In this document: piece after piece, positions 1 through 5,984 of the stretch
How the letters are laid out: each line of letters begins with the position of its first letter
How positions within the stretch are numbered: position 1 is the stretch's first letter
Assembly: GCA_015487985.1 (NCBI GenBank)
Contig: WFOP01000154.1
Coordinates: 1-8,087, forward strand
Reading direction: 5' to 3'
Origin: Hyphomicrobiales bacterium
Lineage (GTDB): Bacteria; Pseudomonadota; Alphaproteobacteria; Rhizobiales; Devosiaceae
DNA length: 8,087 bases
The notes under the pieces: model-generated
Told to the model about the DNA's origin: nothing
The model's database searches: none
The model's input: the letters and a program-made list of their open reading frames with translations, nothing else
Translations under genes and position numbers: made by a program

Positions 1-963
1 AATGAAACCATATTTGAACTTTCGCGCAAGCCGGCACACCTGGTGATAATTGGTGGCGGCCCCATCGGTATGGAACTGGCCCAGGCCCACCGTCGCCTGG
101 GCTGCGAGGTTTCCGTTGTCGAAATGTTCGAGCCCTTGTCAAGGGAAGACCCGGAACTTGCCGCGATCGCCCTGCGCAAGATTGCGGCCGAGGGGGTCAT
201 GATTCATTCCCGCACAAGGATTGAAAATGTGGAGACAAAGGGGCAGGGCATTGCCGTCCATATCAATATGGACGGCCAGAACGGTAATGGCCAGAGCCGG
301 ATTGTTTCCGGCTCCCACCTGCTGGTTGCAGCCGGGCGCAGGCCCAATATAAAGGACCTTGGCCTTGCCGAGGCTGGAATCAGGCTTGACGGTCCCGCCA
401 TTGCTGTAAAGCCTTCCATGAAAACCTCGAACTTTCGGGTTTATGCCATAGGTGACGTGACCGGAGGAATGCAATTCACCCATGCTGCCGGTTACCAGGC
501 CTCTCTCGTTGTAAGGAACGCGCTTTTTGGTCTGCCGGTGCGCAAGGACACCAATATCATTCCCTGGGCGACCTATACGGACCCCGAGATTGCCCAGGTC
601 GGCCTGAACGAATTGCAGGCCATGAAGATATATGGCGAGAATTTCAGGATACTCAGGGCAAGCTTTGCCGGTAACGACAGGGCCATAGCCGAAAGAAGAA
701 CCGAGGGCCTGGTAAAACTGATCACTGACAGGAAGGGCAGGATACTGGGAGCCGGAATCGTCGGGGCCAATGCCGGGGAGCTTGTTTCGTTTTTTTCCTA
801 TGCCATTGCCAACAAGATGAAAATGTCCAGCTTCACCAGGTTTGTTGCTCCCTATCCGACCATAGGGGAGATCATCAAAAGGCTCGGCGTGGCGTTTTAT
901 GCCGACCAGGTGGATAATCCATGGCTTGCCCGCCTGCGCCGTTTCAACGGGATGTTTCCCTGA
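1..963 (+). CDS. FAD-dependent pyridine nucleotide-disulfide oxidoreductase, 3' part (mercuric reductase / dihydrolipoamide dehydrogenase-like)
   Basis: The frame is open from the first base, so the gene starts upstream and only its last 320 residues are visible. A Rossmann NAD(P)-binding motif, VIIGGGPIGMELA, begins at about visible residue 15. The second FAD contact, YAIGDVTGG, lies near residue 148, followed by the dimerisation domain (PWATYTDPEIAQVG). This domain order is that of the class I disulfide reductase family: flavoproteins that pass electrons from NAD(P)H through FAD to a Cys pair. The redox Cys pair and the first FAD-binding motif would lie off the window. Near the C-terminus, where lipoamide dehydrogenases carry the catalytic HPT...E motif, this protein has PYPTIGE, with Tyr in place of His. 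That resembles mercuric-reductase-like and uncharacterised members, so a lipoamide dehydrogenase role is unlikely. The substrate is unknown. The next gene lies 261 bp downstream, so an operon is not obvious. Confidence 0.93.
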   Translation, partial: NETIFELSRKPAHLVIIGGGPIGMELAQAHRRLGCEVSVVEMFEPLSREDPELAAIALRKIAAEGVMIHSRTRIENVETKGQGIAVHINMDGQNGNGQSRIVSGSHLLVAAGRRPNIKDLGLAEAGIRLDGPAIAVKPSMKTSNFRVYAIGDVTGGMQFTHAAGYQASLVVRNALFGLPVRKDTNIIPWATYTDPEIAQVGLNELQAMKIYGENFRILRASFAGNDRAIAERRTEGLVKLITDRKGRILGAGIVGANAGELVSFFSYAIANKMKMSSFTRFVAPYPTIGEIIKRLGVAFYADQVDNPWLARLRRFNGMFP

Positions 964-1212
964 TGGATTCACCCCGATAAGAGGCGATGCTTGCGCTTGG
1001 CTGCCAATCAACATACGTTGCAGGAAAATCTGCCGGAGTTGACTTATGGGTTTTGGTTCCATTGAGCCTGGGCGTTTTCATGGATAGACTGGTCCGGTTG
1101 TCCGGTTTGCAAGCGCCATTGTATGGGTTACCTGAGCCTGGTTCTGGTTTTGCCAGCGCCTGCGCATTTCCGTGTGGTTTTTTTTGGAATCGTGTCTTGT
1201 CGTGTCGTTCGT

Positions 1213-1219
1213 GGAGAAG
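1213..1219 (+). promoter_or_regulatory. Ribosome-binding site of the histidine kinase
   Basis: GGAGAAG lies 5 nt before the ATG at 1225. It decides the start in favour of 1225 over the longer in-frame candidate at 1123, which has no Shine-Dalgarno sequence. Confidence 0.75.
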
Positions 1220-1224
1220 TGTTC

Positions 1225-2700
1225 ATGACTGATCATTCCCACGGGCCTGCAAAATCCATAATCAGATCTGCCGGACCCAGTCTTTCCACCAAGCTGATTG
1301 CCATGATCATCTTTGTCATACTTGCCGTCGAGGTGGTGATTTTTCTGCCCTCCATGGCCAACTTCAGGGCCAACTGGCTTGATGACAGGATTCGCGTCGG
1401 TGCCGTTGCCGTAAGGGTCCTGGATGCGGTTTCCGATGACATGGAGCTTTCCCCCGACCTTGCCGACCGCCTGTTACAGACTGCCGGGGCCACGGCCATA
1501 GTTTTTCGCCGGGACGGGCAGAGTCAGCTTTTGCAAAGTACGTCGGCCCCCATGCCTGATGCTGTCGTTGTTGCAGATACCCGTGAGCGCAGTCCGCTCG
1601 GCCTGGTCATGGGTGGCCTTGATACCCTGATCCTTGGCGGTGATCGCACCTTGCGCATTATCGGGTCTACTCCTGAAACCGGAAACAACCGCATTGAAAT
1701 CCTGATGTCCGAGGCTCCGCTGCGCGAGGCCTTGCTGATCTATGCGCGCAATGTCACATTTTTGTCCTTTGTCATTGCCATCAGCACGGCCGTGGCAATA
1801 TTTTTGTTTTTGAACCGTCTGCTCATTCGTCCCATTCAGAGAATTACCAACAACATGATTTCCTTTCGCAATGCCCCGGAAAACGCTTCTCTGATAATTT
1901 CCACCAGTGAACGAAATGATGAACTGGGCGTGGCCGAGCGTGAGCTTGCTGCCATGGAGTCCGATATTTTTTCCATGCTGCGCCAGAGACGCCATCTTGC
2001 CGACCTTGGAATGGCAGTGGCAAAGATAAACCATGATTTGCGCAATACCCTTGCCTCGGCCCAGTTGCTGTCTGACCAGGTGGCGACGGTGGAGGATCCC
2101 CAGGTGCAAAGGCTGGCCCCCCGCCTGGTCAATACCCTTGACAGGGCCATTGGTTTTGCCCAGTCGGTGATAGATTACGGGCGCCAGAGTGCCGCTCCCC
2201 CATCTCCCCAGCTCGTTGATTTGCGTGCCCTTATCGAGGAGGCCGCCTTTGATGCCGGCCTGGCCGGTCATCCTGAAATAGAGGTGAAGAATTCGGTTCC
2301 CGACGGGGTTTCGATTTTTGTGGATCCGGATCAGTTGGCGAGGGTTTTGCTCAACCTGATGAAGAATGCCCGGCAGGCCCTTGAAAGTGCGGACAAGCCC
2401 GAAGATGGTACCATTTCCGAAAATCCCGGCTCGGCGGAAAAGAAGATCTGCATCGATTATATCGAGGGCGACAGGTTTTTCACCATTGCAGTATCGGACA
2501 ATGGCCCCGGACTGCCTGCCCGGGCCATCAAGAATTTGTTTGTTGCATTCAAGGGGTCGGCCCGGGCCGGTGGCACCGGGCTGGGCCTGGCAATTGCCAA
2601 GGAGCTGACCCAGGCTCACGGGGGAACGCTTGTTCACGTGGAGCAGGAAACCGGGGCAAGATTTGACATAAGGCTTCCTTCAACAAAGCGGTTGAACTGA
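1225..2700 (+). CDS. Membrane-bound sensor histidine kinase (HAMP, HisKA-like, HATPase_c)
   Basis: A 491-aa two-component sensor kinase. I chose the ATG at 1225 because GGAGAAG lies 5 nt upstream. An in-frame start at 1123 would add 34 residues without a ribosome-binding site. Order of parts: short cytoplasmic N-terminus, transmembrane segment at about residues 24-42, periplasmic sensor region of roughly 130 residues, second membrane segment at about 178-198, then a HAMP linker beginning RLLIRPIQRI. The phospho-acceptor is His270 in INHDLRNTL. The ATP-binding domain shows the N box (LLNLMKNARQAL, Asn381), the G1 box (SDNGPGLP, Asp425) and the G2 box (GGTGLGLAIAKE, from residue 449). It should autophosphorylate and pass phosphate to a response regulator, but none is in the window. 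The signal is unknown because the periplasmic region matches nothing I recognise. The tRNA-Arg gene follows 127 bp downstream. Confidence 0.93.
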   Translation: MTDHSHGPAKSIIRSAGPSLSTKLIAMIIFVILAVEVVIFLPSMANFRANWLDDRIRVGAVAVRVLDAVSDDMELSPDLADRLLQTAGATAIVFRRDGQSQLLQSTSAPMPDAVVVADTRERSPLGLVMGGLDTLILGGDRTLRIIGSTPETGNNRIEILMSEAPLREALLIYARNVTFLSFVIAISTAVAIFLFLNRLLIRPIQRITNNMISFRNAPENASLIISTSERNDELGVAERELAAMESDIFSMLRQRRHLADLGMAVAKINHDLRNTLASAQLLSDQVATVEDPQVQRLAPRLVNTLDRAIGFAQSVIDYGRQSAAPPSPQLVDLRALIEEAAFDAGLAGHPEIEVKNSVPDGVSIFVDPDQLARVLLNLMKNARQALESADKPEDGTISENPGSAEKKICIDYIEGDRFFTIAVSDNGPGLPARAIKNLFVAFKGSARAGGTGLGLAIAKELTQAHGGTLVHVEQETGARFDIRLPSTKRLN

Positions 2701-2764
2701 CTGGCTTCGATTACTTTAAAAGTTGTTCGGTACATTATTTTGTTGTCAAAGGTCGCGCTCCCAC

Positions 2765-2791
2765 TTGCGTTGAGGCACTTGCCGGTATAAG
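2765..2791 (+). promoter_or_regulatory. Possible promoter of the tRNA-Arg gene
   Basis: TTGCGT (2765-2770) and TATAAG (2786-2791) are separated by 15 bp, about 36 bp before the mature tRNA. The -10 box is good, but the -35 is weak and the spacing short. A small inverted repeat, ATTGCG/CGCAAT, follows in the tRNA leader. This is a suggestion from position and sequence only. Confidence 0.3.
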
Positions 2792-2827
2792 GATTGCGCC
2801 GCTTGGGCCGCAATGGGGCCGGCACGT

Positions 2828-2904
2828 GCGCTCGTAGCTCAGCTGGATAGAGCACTAGACTACGAATCTAGGGGTCGGGAGTTCGAATCTTCCCGAGCGC
2901 ACCA
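2828..2904 (+). tRNA. tRNA-Arg (anticodon ACG)
   Basis: A complete 77-nt cloverleaf that includes an encoded CCA end. The acceptor stem is GCGCTCG (2828-2834) with CGAGCGC (2894-2900), followed by discriminator A and CCA. The anticodon stem is CTAGA/TCTAG (2855-2859, 2867-2871) around the loop CTACGAA, with anticodon ACG at 2862-2864. The T arm is GGGAG/CTTCC (one G-U pair) around TTCGAAT. ACG normally becomes ICG by deamination and reads CGU, CGC and CGA. The 3' half (2855-2904) is shared, on the opposite strand, with the end of the serine recombinase gene, which marks this gene as the insertion target of the island on its right. A T-run at 2907-2912 follows directly after the CCA. Confidence 0.97.
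2855..2904. other. Island attachment site (left junction) in the 3' half of tRNA-Arg
   Basis: The island's recombinase gene is adjacent to the tRNA 3' end and reads into it for 50 bp, so the crossover site must lie in or just beside this segment. Integration into tRNA 3' ends normally leaves a complete tRNA at one end and a partial copy at the far end. No second copy of the tRNA 3' sequence is visible in the window, so the right junction must lie beyond 8087. The exact crossover bases cannot be seen from one junction. Confidence 0.55.
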
Positions 2905-4435
2905 TCTCTTTTTTACACCCAGAATCGCTGAAAAACCTAAATGGAACAGAGACTTGAGGGGTTCGAAAGCCCTCACCTCTTTGATACGCCATACGCTCAG
3001 AAAAGGCCAATCTGAGCACTGTTTTGCGTAAATGTATCTGACCGGAAACCCATAGATTCCAAGGGTTTGATAGGAATTGCATGGCGAGTTCGAACATTTG
3101 TTCATAGGTATGCTTTGGTTTGCCCGCATTTTGCAGTTTTTCGCTCAAAACCAGTTTCTGTTTTTCAAGCTTGGCGATCTTTTTTTCAAAGGCTGCCATG
3201 ATGGTTGAATTATCGGTTTCAACAATCCGGTCCACAAGTTGCTCGATCTTCTGATCGGTCTTGGCGATATCCTGTGTGATGGTTGAGGCAGCTTCTTTGG
3301 AAAATGCCAAGGTTTGCTCCCAGGCGCTTTTGAACATCGCCTTGACGAGGTCAATTCTGCTTTGAGCAGGTTGCAGGGTTTTAAGAATGGTTTCAAATTC
3401 ACCTTCAAGCTTATCGCGGGGAATGGATTTGCGATAACTGACACAGCCCTTTTTGAAACAAAGATAATAGGCATGGCTCTTGCCGGTTTTGCTTCTGGAC
3501 CAACAGGCGGTGAGAGGGCGCTCACAATCGCCACAGGTGACAAACCCGCGAAGCGGGAAGTCTTCGCTGATATCTTTACGGGCCGGAGCCTTTGCGCCTT
3601 CCATGAGACGTTGTTGGATTTTCTCAAAGGTGGTGAAAGAAATTAGCCCCGTATGCTGAGCCTTGCGCAATGAAATGTCCCAGTTGGGGGCTTGAAGATA
3701 ACCTGCGTAAAGCGGCTGCGTTAAAATGTCTGTTACACGCTGATTTCTGATTTCACCATTGGCGAAGTCACTTGGAAACTCAGGCTGGCTTTCAAGAAAA
3801 CGTTTTACCTCAACCTGGGTGTCAAAACGCCCATTGGCAAAACCTTCCAGAGCTTCTTGTATGATGGAAGCCATCGGTTCGTCACGCGTGAGCATTTTGC
3901 CATGGCTTTTGGTTTTTTCGTATTTGTACCCCTTGACCTTCCAGAAGACCCAATAGCCATTCATCAGGCGAGCGTGCATCCGGTGATAGGTTTGTTCGGC
4001 ATTCTTTTCGCGTTGGTGCTGGGCTGCCCCAGCGAGCACATTCTCAACCATACGGCTATCAGCATCTTGTTTGAATTCGATGGACGGGGATTCAAGCTTG
4101 CCGCCAGCCCTCAGAATCGTGCGGCGCAATTCCCAATGGGCTTCCACATCGCGTCCCAGACGGGAGATATCATCAATCAACACGATACAATTATCGCTTC
4201 GGTGCTTTCGCAAAAAGGACAGCATGGTTTTCATGCCGGGGCGTTCGACGAGCTTGCCGGTCAGGTCATCGTCAAAACGTGCGACAACCTCATAGCCTTT
4301 CATGCGGGCAAACTCACGACATCGAGTATCTTGGGAACCAAGACCATCCCTGCGTTTGGTCTGGGCCGCGCTTGAAACGCGGCAATAGATAACGGCCTTT
4401 TGGGTTGATTGTATTTCTTCCTGATATGACCTCAT
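2855..4435 (-). CDS. Large serine recombinase / integrase
   Basis: A 526-aa site-specific recombinase that probably integrates and excises the island. The N-terminal resolvase domain has IYCRVSS with the probable nucleophile Ser21, and IDDISRLGRD with the active-site arginines Arg92 and Arg95. A recombinase domain follows (about 160-285), then a zinc ribbon with CGDC (301, 304) and two more cysteines (326, 331), and a coiled coil at about 370-445. This order is standard for large serine integrases. The ATG overlaps the TGA of the 122-aa gene upstream (ATGA), and AAAGGAAA lies 6 nt before it, so the two are translationally coupled. The C-terminus is odd: the last residues (roughly VRSGRFELPTPRFVV) are read from the antisense strand of tRNA-Arg, and the TAG stop is in the tRNA anticodon stem. 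The C-terminus may therefore depend on whether the island is integrated. Confidence 0.95.
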   Translation of the reverse strand: MRSYQEEIQSTQKAVIYCRVSSAAQTKRRDGLGSQDTRCREFARMKGYEVVARFDDDLTGKLVERPGMKTMLSFLRKHRSDNCIVLIDDISRLGRDVEAHWELRRTILRAGGKLESPSIEFKQDADSRMVENVLAGAAQHQREKNAEQTYHRMHARLMNGYWVFWKVKGYKYEKTKSHGKMLTRDEPMASIIQEALEGFANGRFDTQVEVKRFLESQPEFPSDFANGEIRNQRVTDILTQPLYAGYLQAPNWDISLRKAQHTGLISFTTFEKIQQRLMEGAKAPARKDISEDFPLRGFVTCGDCERPLTACWSRSKTGKSHAYYLCFKKGCVSYRKSIPRDKLEGEFETILKTLQPAQSRIDLVKAMFKSAWEQTLAFSKEAASTITQDIAKTDQKIEQLVDRIVETDNSTIMAAFEKKIAKLEKQKLVLSEKLQNAGKPKHTYEQMFELAMQFLSNPWNLWVSGQIHLRKTVLRLAFSERMAYQRGEGFRTPQVSVPFRFFSDSGCKKEMVRSGRFELPTPRFVV

Positions 4436-4800
4436 GATTCATTTCCTTTACCGCGCTCTTGATGTTCAGAGCTTGCAGCCTTGATAAACTGGTTTTTTGA
4501 AAGTTGATGTTCGGAGCTTACCACATTGCCCAAATCCGATGCGAGAATTTCGCTTAAATCGGGCAATTGTGCACAATCGTCAGACATGGCTTGCTGCAGA
4601 GGGTGAATGCCAAACCCCAGATCAACGAAGCTGACGACAATTGACCAGAGGGTTTGGATAAGCTCGCGCTTCTCTGTCTCGGAGGCATCAGAATCCTTCA
4701 GCAGTTCAAGGTAATAATCCCAATCAATGGTCAGGGCCGCTCTTGGACCGGGCGGTGCACTTATCTGAAATTCGTTCTTGTCTCTATCTTTCTTCAACAC
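4432..4800 (-). CDS. Unknown 122-aa protein coupled to the serine recombinase
   Basis: The family's function is not recognised. The likely start is GTG at 4800, with AAAGGAG 4 nt upstream. A central region (about residues 24-75) looks folded and conserved, with WDYYLELLKDSDASETEKRE and then LIQTLWSIVVSFVDLGFGI. This contains a hydrophobic helix, but probably not a membrane segment. The C-terminal third is polar and holds the pentapeptide SSEHQ twice, 15 residues apart. The gene ends in a 4-nt ATGA overlap with the recombinase and shares its promoter, so both should be made together. Small proteins tied to a serine integrase can be directionality or accessory factors. That is an inference from position, since the sequence shows no DNA-binding motif. 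Confidence 0.8.
   Translation of the reverse strand: MLKKDRDKNEFQISAPPGPRAALTIDWDYYLELLKDSDASETEKRELIQTLWSIVVSFVDLGFGIHPLQQAMSDDCAQLPDLSEILASDLGNVVSSEHQLSKNQFIKAASSEHQERGKGNES
4459..4519 (-). repeat. 16-bp direct repeat inside the 122-aa gene
   Basis: TTGATGTTCAGAGCTT (4459-4474) and TTGATGTTCGGAGCTT (4504-4519) match at 15 of 16 bases and lie 45 bp apart, which keeps the frame. They encode the two SSEHQ copies in the C-terminal third of the protein. Confidence 0.7.
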
Positions 4801-4806
4801 ACGTCT

Positions 4807-4857
4807 CCTTTGTTCGTTACTGTCCTCCTTTCCCTCAATTGCTCACACGAACAAAAG
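4807..4857 (-). promoter_or_regulatory. Leader inverted repeat overlapping the ribosome-binding site
   Basis: TTTGTTCGT (4809-4817) and ACGAACAAA (4847-4855) form a perfect 9-bp inverted repeat, 29 bp apart. In the minus-strand transcript the pairing extends by one G-U and one C-G pair to 11 bp. The 5' arm falls at the predicted RNA 5' end. The 3' arm takes in the AAAGG part of the Shine-Dalgarno sequence of the GTG start at 4800. The loop holds a second, stronger Shine-Dalgarno sequence, AAAGGAGGA (4831-4823), with no start codon at a suitable distance. It could be an RNA switch on translation or a repressor operator just downstream of the promoter. Confidence 0.45.
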
Positions 4858-4864
4858 CAGAACA

Positions 4865-4893
4865 TTTATAGGCTATTATTCCTATATTTTCAA
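4865..4893 (-). promoter_or_regulatory. Sigma70-type promoter of the 122-aa gene and recombinase
   Basis: On the minus strand, TTGAAA (4893-4888) and TATAAA (4870-4865) are separated by exactly 17 bp. Each matches 5 of 6 consensus bases. It lies in the AT-rich gap between the 138-aa and 122-aa genes. Transcription would start near 4858, giving a leader of about 58 nt. The recombinase unit could therefore be expressed apart from the upstream small-gene cluster. Confidence 0.6.
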
Positions 4894-4905
4894 TATAATT
4901 CTGGG

Positions 4906-5322
4906 CTAATTTTGTTTCGTTTTGTTCGGCTTGGATGGAATTGGGGGGCGTTTTTGCACATTGAGCAGACCCATGCGCCATTGCGCCAGTTCTACCTTGA
5001 TACAAAAGCGAAAAGCCTGCTCATAGGGCAGACCTGCCATATCAGACATGAATTGTGCGGCGATACTGTTTTCAAAAACAGGCCGTTCCGCGTTTTTGGT
5101 CACTAAGTAGCCCGGATATTCTTTTTGATCTTTTTCAGCTTGCGCCCCATCAAAGGGCGGGATGACCAGTTCGAGATAATCCATGTAGCGCCAATAGGCA
5201 TCGCGCATGGCCTCGACCAATTCGGGTTCGAGGTCAAAAACTTCGAGTTCCGCCGGTGTGGTTTGTTCATATTCGCTTGGTCCGCGAACAGATTCGCTAT
5301 CAATTAAAACATTGCAGGGCAT
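4906..5322 (-). CDS. Unknown 138-aa island protein
   Basis: No family recognised. The ATG at 5322 is preceded by AAAAGGAAA at about 10 nt. The protein is acidic in its first half (DLEPELVEAMRDAYWRYMDY), with aromatic-rich helical stretches (AFRFCIKVELAQWRMG), and ends in a short basic Lys/Asn/Pro tail. There is no signal peptide, membrane segment or cysteine cluster. It lies 18 bp after the 66-aa gene and is followed by the recombinase promoter, so it is the last gene of a three-gene cluster. The compact fold and cluster position suggest a cytoplasmic accessory protein of the island. No function can be assigned. Confidence 0.75.
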   Translation of the reverse strand: MPCNVLIDSESVRGPSEYEQTTPAELEVFDLEPELVEAMRDAYWRYMDYLELVIPPFDGAQAEKDQKEYPGYLVTKNAERPVFENSIAAQFMSDMAGLPYEQAFRFCIKVELAQWRMGLLNVQKRPPIPSKPNKTKQN

Positions 5323-5340
5323 GAGTGTTCTTTCCTTTTG

Positions 5341-5541
5341 TTATCGGGTTTGGGTAATCTTCTTTGACGGCCTAAAATTGGGGGACAGGCCCATGGGCTT
5401 TGCAGCCAGGGGATGAGCACGCGAGGCAAGTCGTTCACCGCGCGCCCGTTGCAGGGCGGCAAGGATTTCACGATCAACGGGGTTGCTCATGTCCAGATCC
5501 TTGCGCTCAAAAGGCGGGTCCGGGCTGCCATCATCGCTCAT
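5341..5541 (-). CDS. Unknown 66-aa island protein
   Basis: No family recognised. Support for a real gene is the strong AAGGGAG ribosome-binding site 7 nt before the ATG and its tight fit between neighbours (15 bp after the upstream stop, 18 bp before the next start). The protein is polar, with an acidic N-terminus (MSDDGSPDPPFERKDLD), a middle helix (VDREILAALQRARGERLASR) and a basic, proline-containing C-terminus. It looks partly disordered. It might be a small regulator or partner of the adjacent proteins, but nothing in the sequence settles this. Confidence 0.65.
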   Translation of the reverse strand: MSDDGSPDPPFERKDLDMSNPVDREILAALQRARGERLASRAHPLAAKPMGLSPNFRPSKKITQTR

Positions 5542-5548
5542 TGAACCG

Positions 5549-5555
5549 CTCCCTT
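5549..5555 (-). promoter_or_regulatory. Ribosome-binding site of the 66-aa gene
   Basis: AAGGGAG on the minus strand, 7 nt before the ATG at 5541, placed just after the stop of the upstream gene. It is the main evidence that this short ORF is translated. Confidence 0.6.
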
Positions 5556-5556
5556 C

Positions 5557-5910
5557 TTATCGCTGCACGGAATGGGTTTTGCTTTGCGCGTGGGTGGCTT
5601 TTTGTTGCTGTTTTTCCGCTTCCATTTTTGGCAGGTGATATTGCTTTTCCACCTCCTTGCAATCCGTATAAAGGTCGCGACCCTGATGGGCTTTGTATTC
5701 TTCCTTCATCAGGGATTTCGCGCCTGCTTCAGTGATGTTCAATGACTTTGAAAGTTTGACGGCTTCTTTGTCATAGGCACGATAAAACGGCATGGTGTCG
5801 CCATCGGCGATGGTCGTGCCCACATTGAGCGCCGCGCCCATACCCATGTTTTTTTCGGATTGATTGAGATTGGCCTCGCGGGCTTGCAAATCCTGGCGCA
5901 TGGCATTCAT
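5557..5910 (-). CDS. Unknown protein, probably the C-terminal remnant of a longer gene
   Basis: 117 aa counted from the first ATG (5910). That ATG has no Shine-Dalgarno sequence, and the same frame continues upstream with protein-like sequence (about residues GEPDIPFSTDGIRDQFKARY) until it meets a TGA at 5983-5985. This is what a gene cut at its 5' side looks like. The visible part has a polar helix (MRQDLQAREANLNQSEKNMG), a small glycine/alanine-rich stretch (MGAALNVGTTIADGD), a charged region, and a Lys/Gln/His-rich tail. No known family is recognised. It is first in the minus-strand cluster, 15 bp before the 66-aa gene. The product may be a dead fragment, or may be translated from an internal start. 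Confidence 0.6.
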   Translation of the reverse strand: MNAMRQDLQAREANLNQSEKNMGMGAALNVGTTIADGDTMPFYRAYDKEAVKLSKSLNITEAGAKSLMKEEYKAHQGRDLYTDCKEVEKQYHLPKMEAEKQQQKATHAQSKTHSVQR

Positions 5911-5984
5911 GGTCTGACCGTATCGCGCCTTGAACTGGTCGCGGATACCGTCAGTGGAAAAAGGGATATCAGGTTCGCCGCTTC

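Noticed and set aside
139..1062. Long minus-strand ORF opposite the oxidoreductase
   Set aside because: Shadow of a clear coding frame on the other strand; no motif and no ribosome-binding site.
987..1232. 81-aa plus-strand ORF between the oxidoreductase and the kinase
   Set aside because: No ribosome-binding site and unconvincing composition; it overlaps the kinase start. The 261-bp gap is more likely regulatory, though no clear promoter was seen.
1474..2637. 387-aa minus-strand ORF opposite the histidine kinase
   Set aside because: The plus-strand frame carries all kinase motifs in order; the antisense frame has low-complexity, unstructured composition.
2813..3031. Plus-strand ORF of 72 aa containing LVAQLDRALDYESRGREFES
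   Set aside because: It is the translation of the tRNA-Arg gene itself, a well-known kind of false gene call, and its remainder is antisense to the recombinase.
3857..4375. 172-aa plus-strand ORF inside the recombinase gene
   Set aside because: Antisense to the catalytic and recombinase domains; a shadow frame.
4654..5106. 150-aa plus-strand ORF spanning the recombinase promoter
   Set aside because: Crosses a promoter and leader on the other strand and two real minus-strand genes; no ribosome-binding site.
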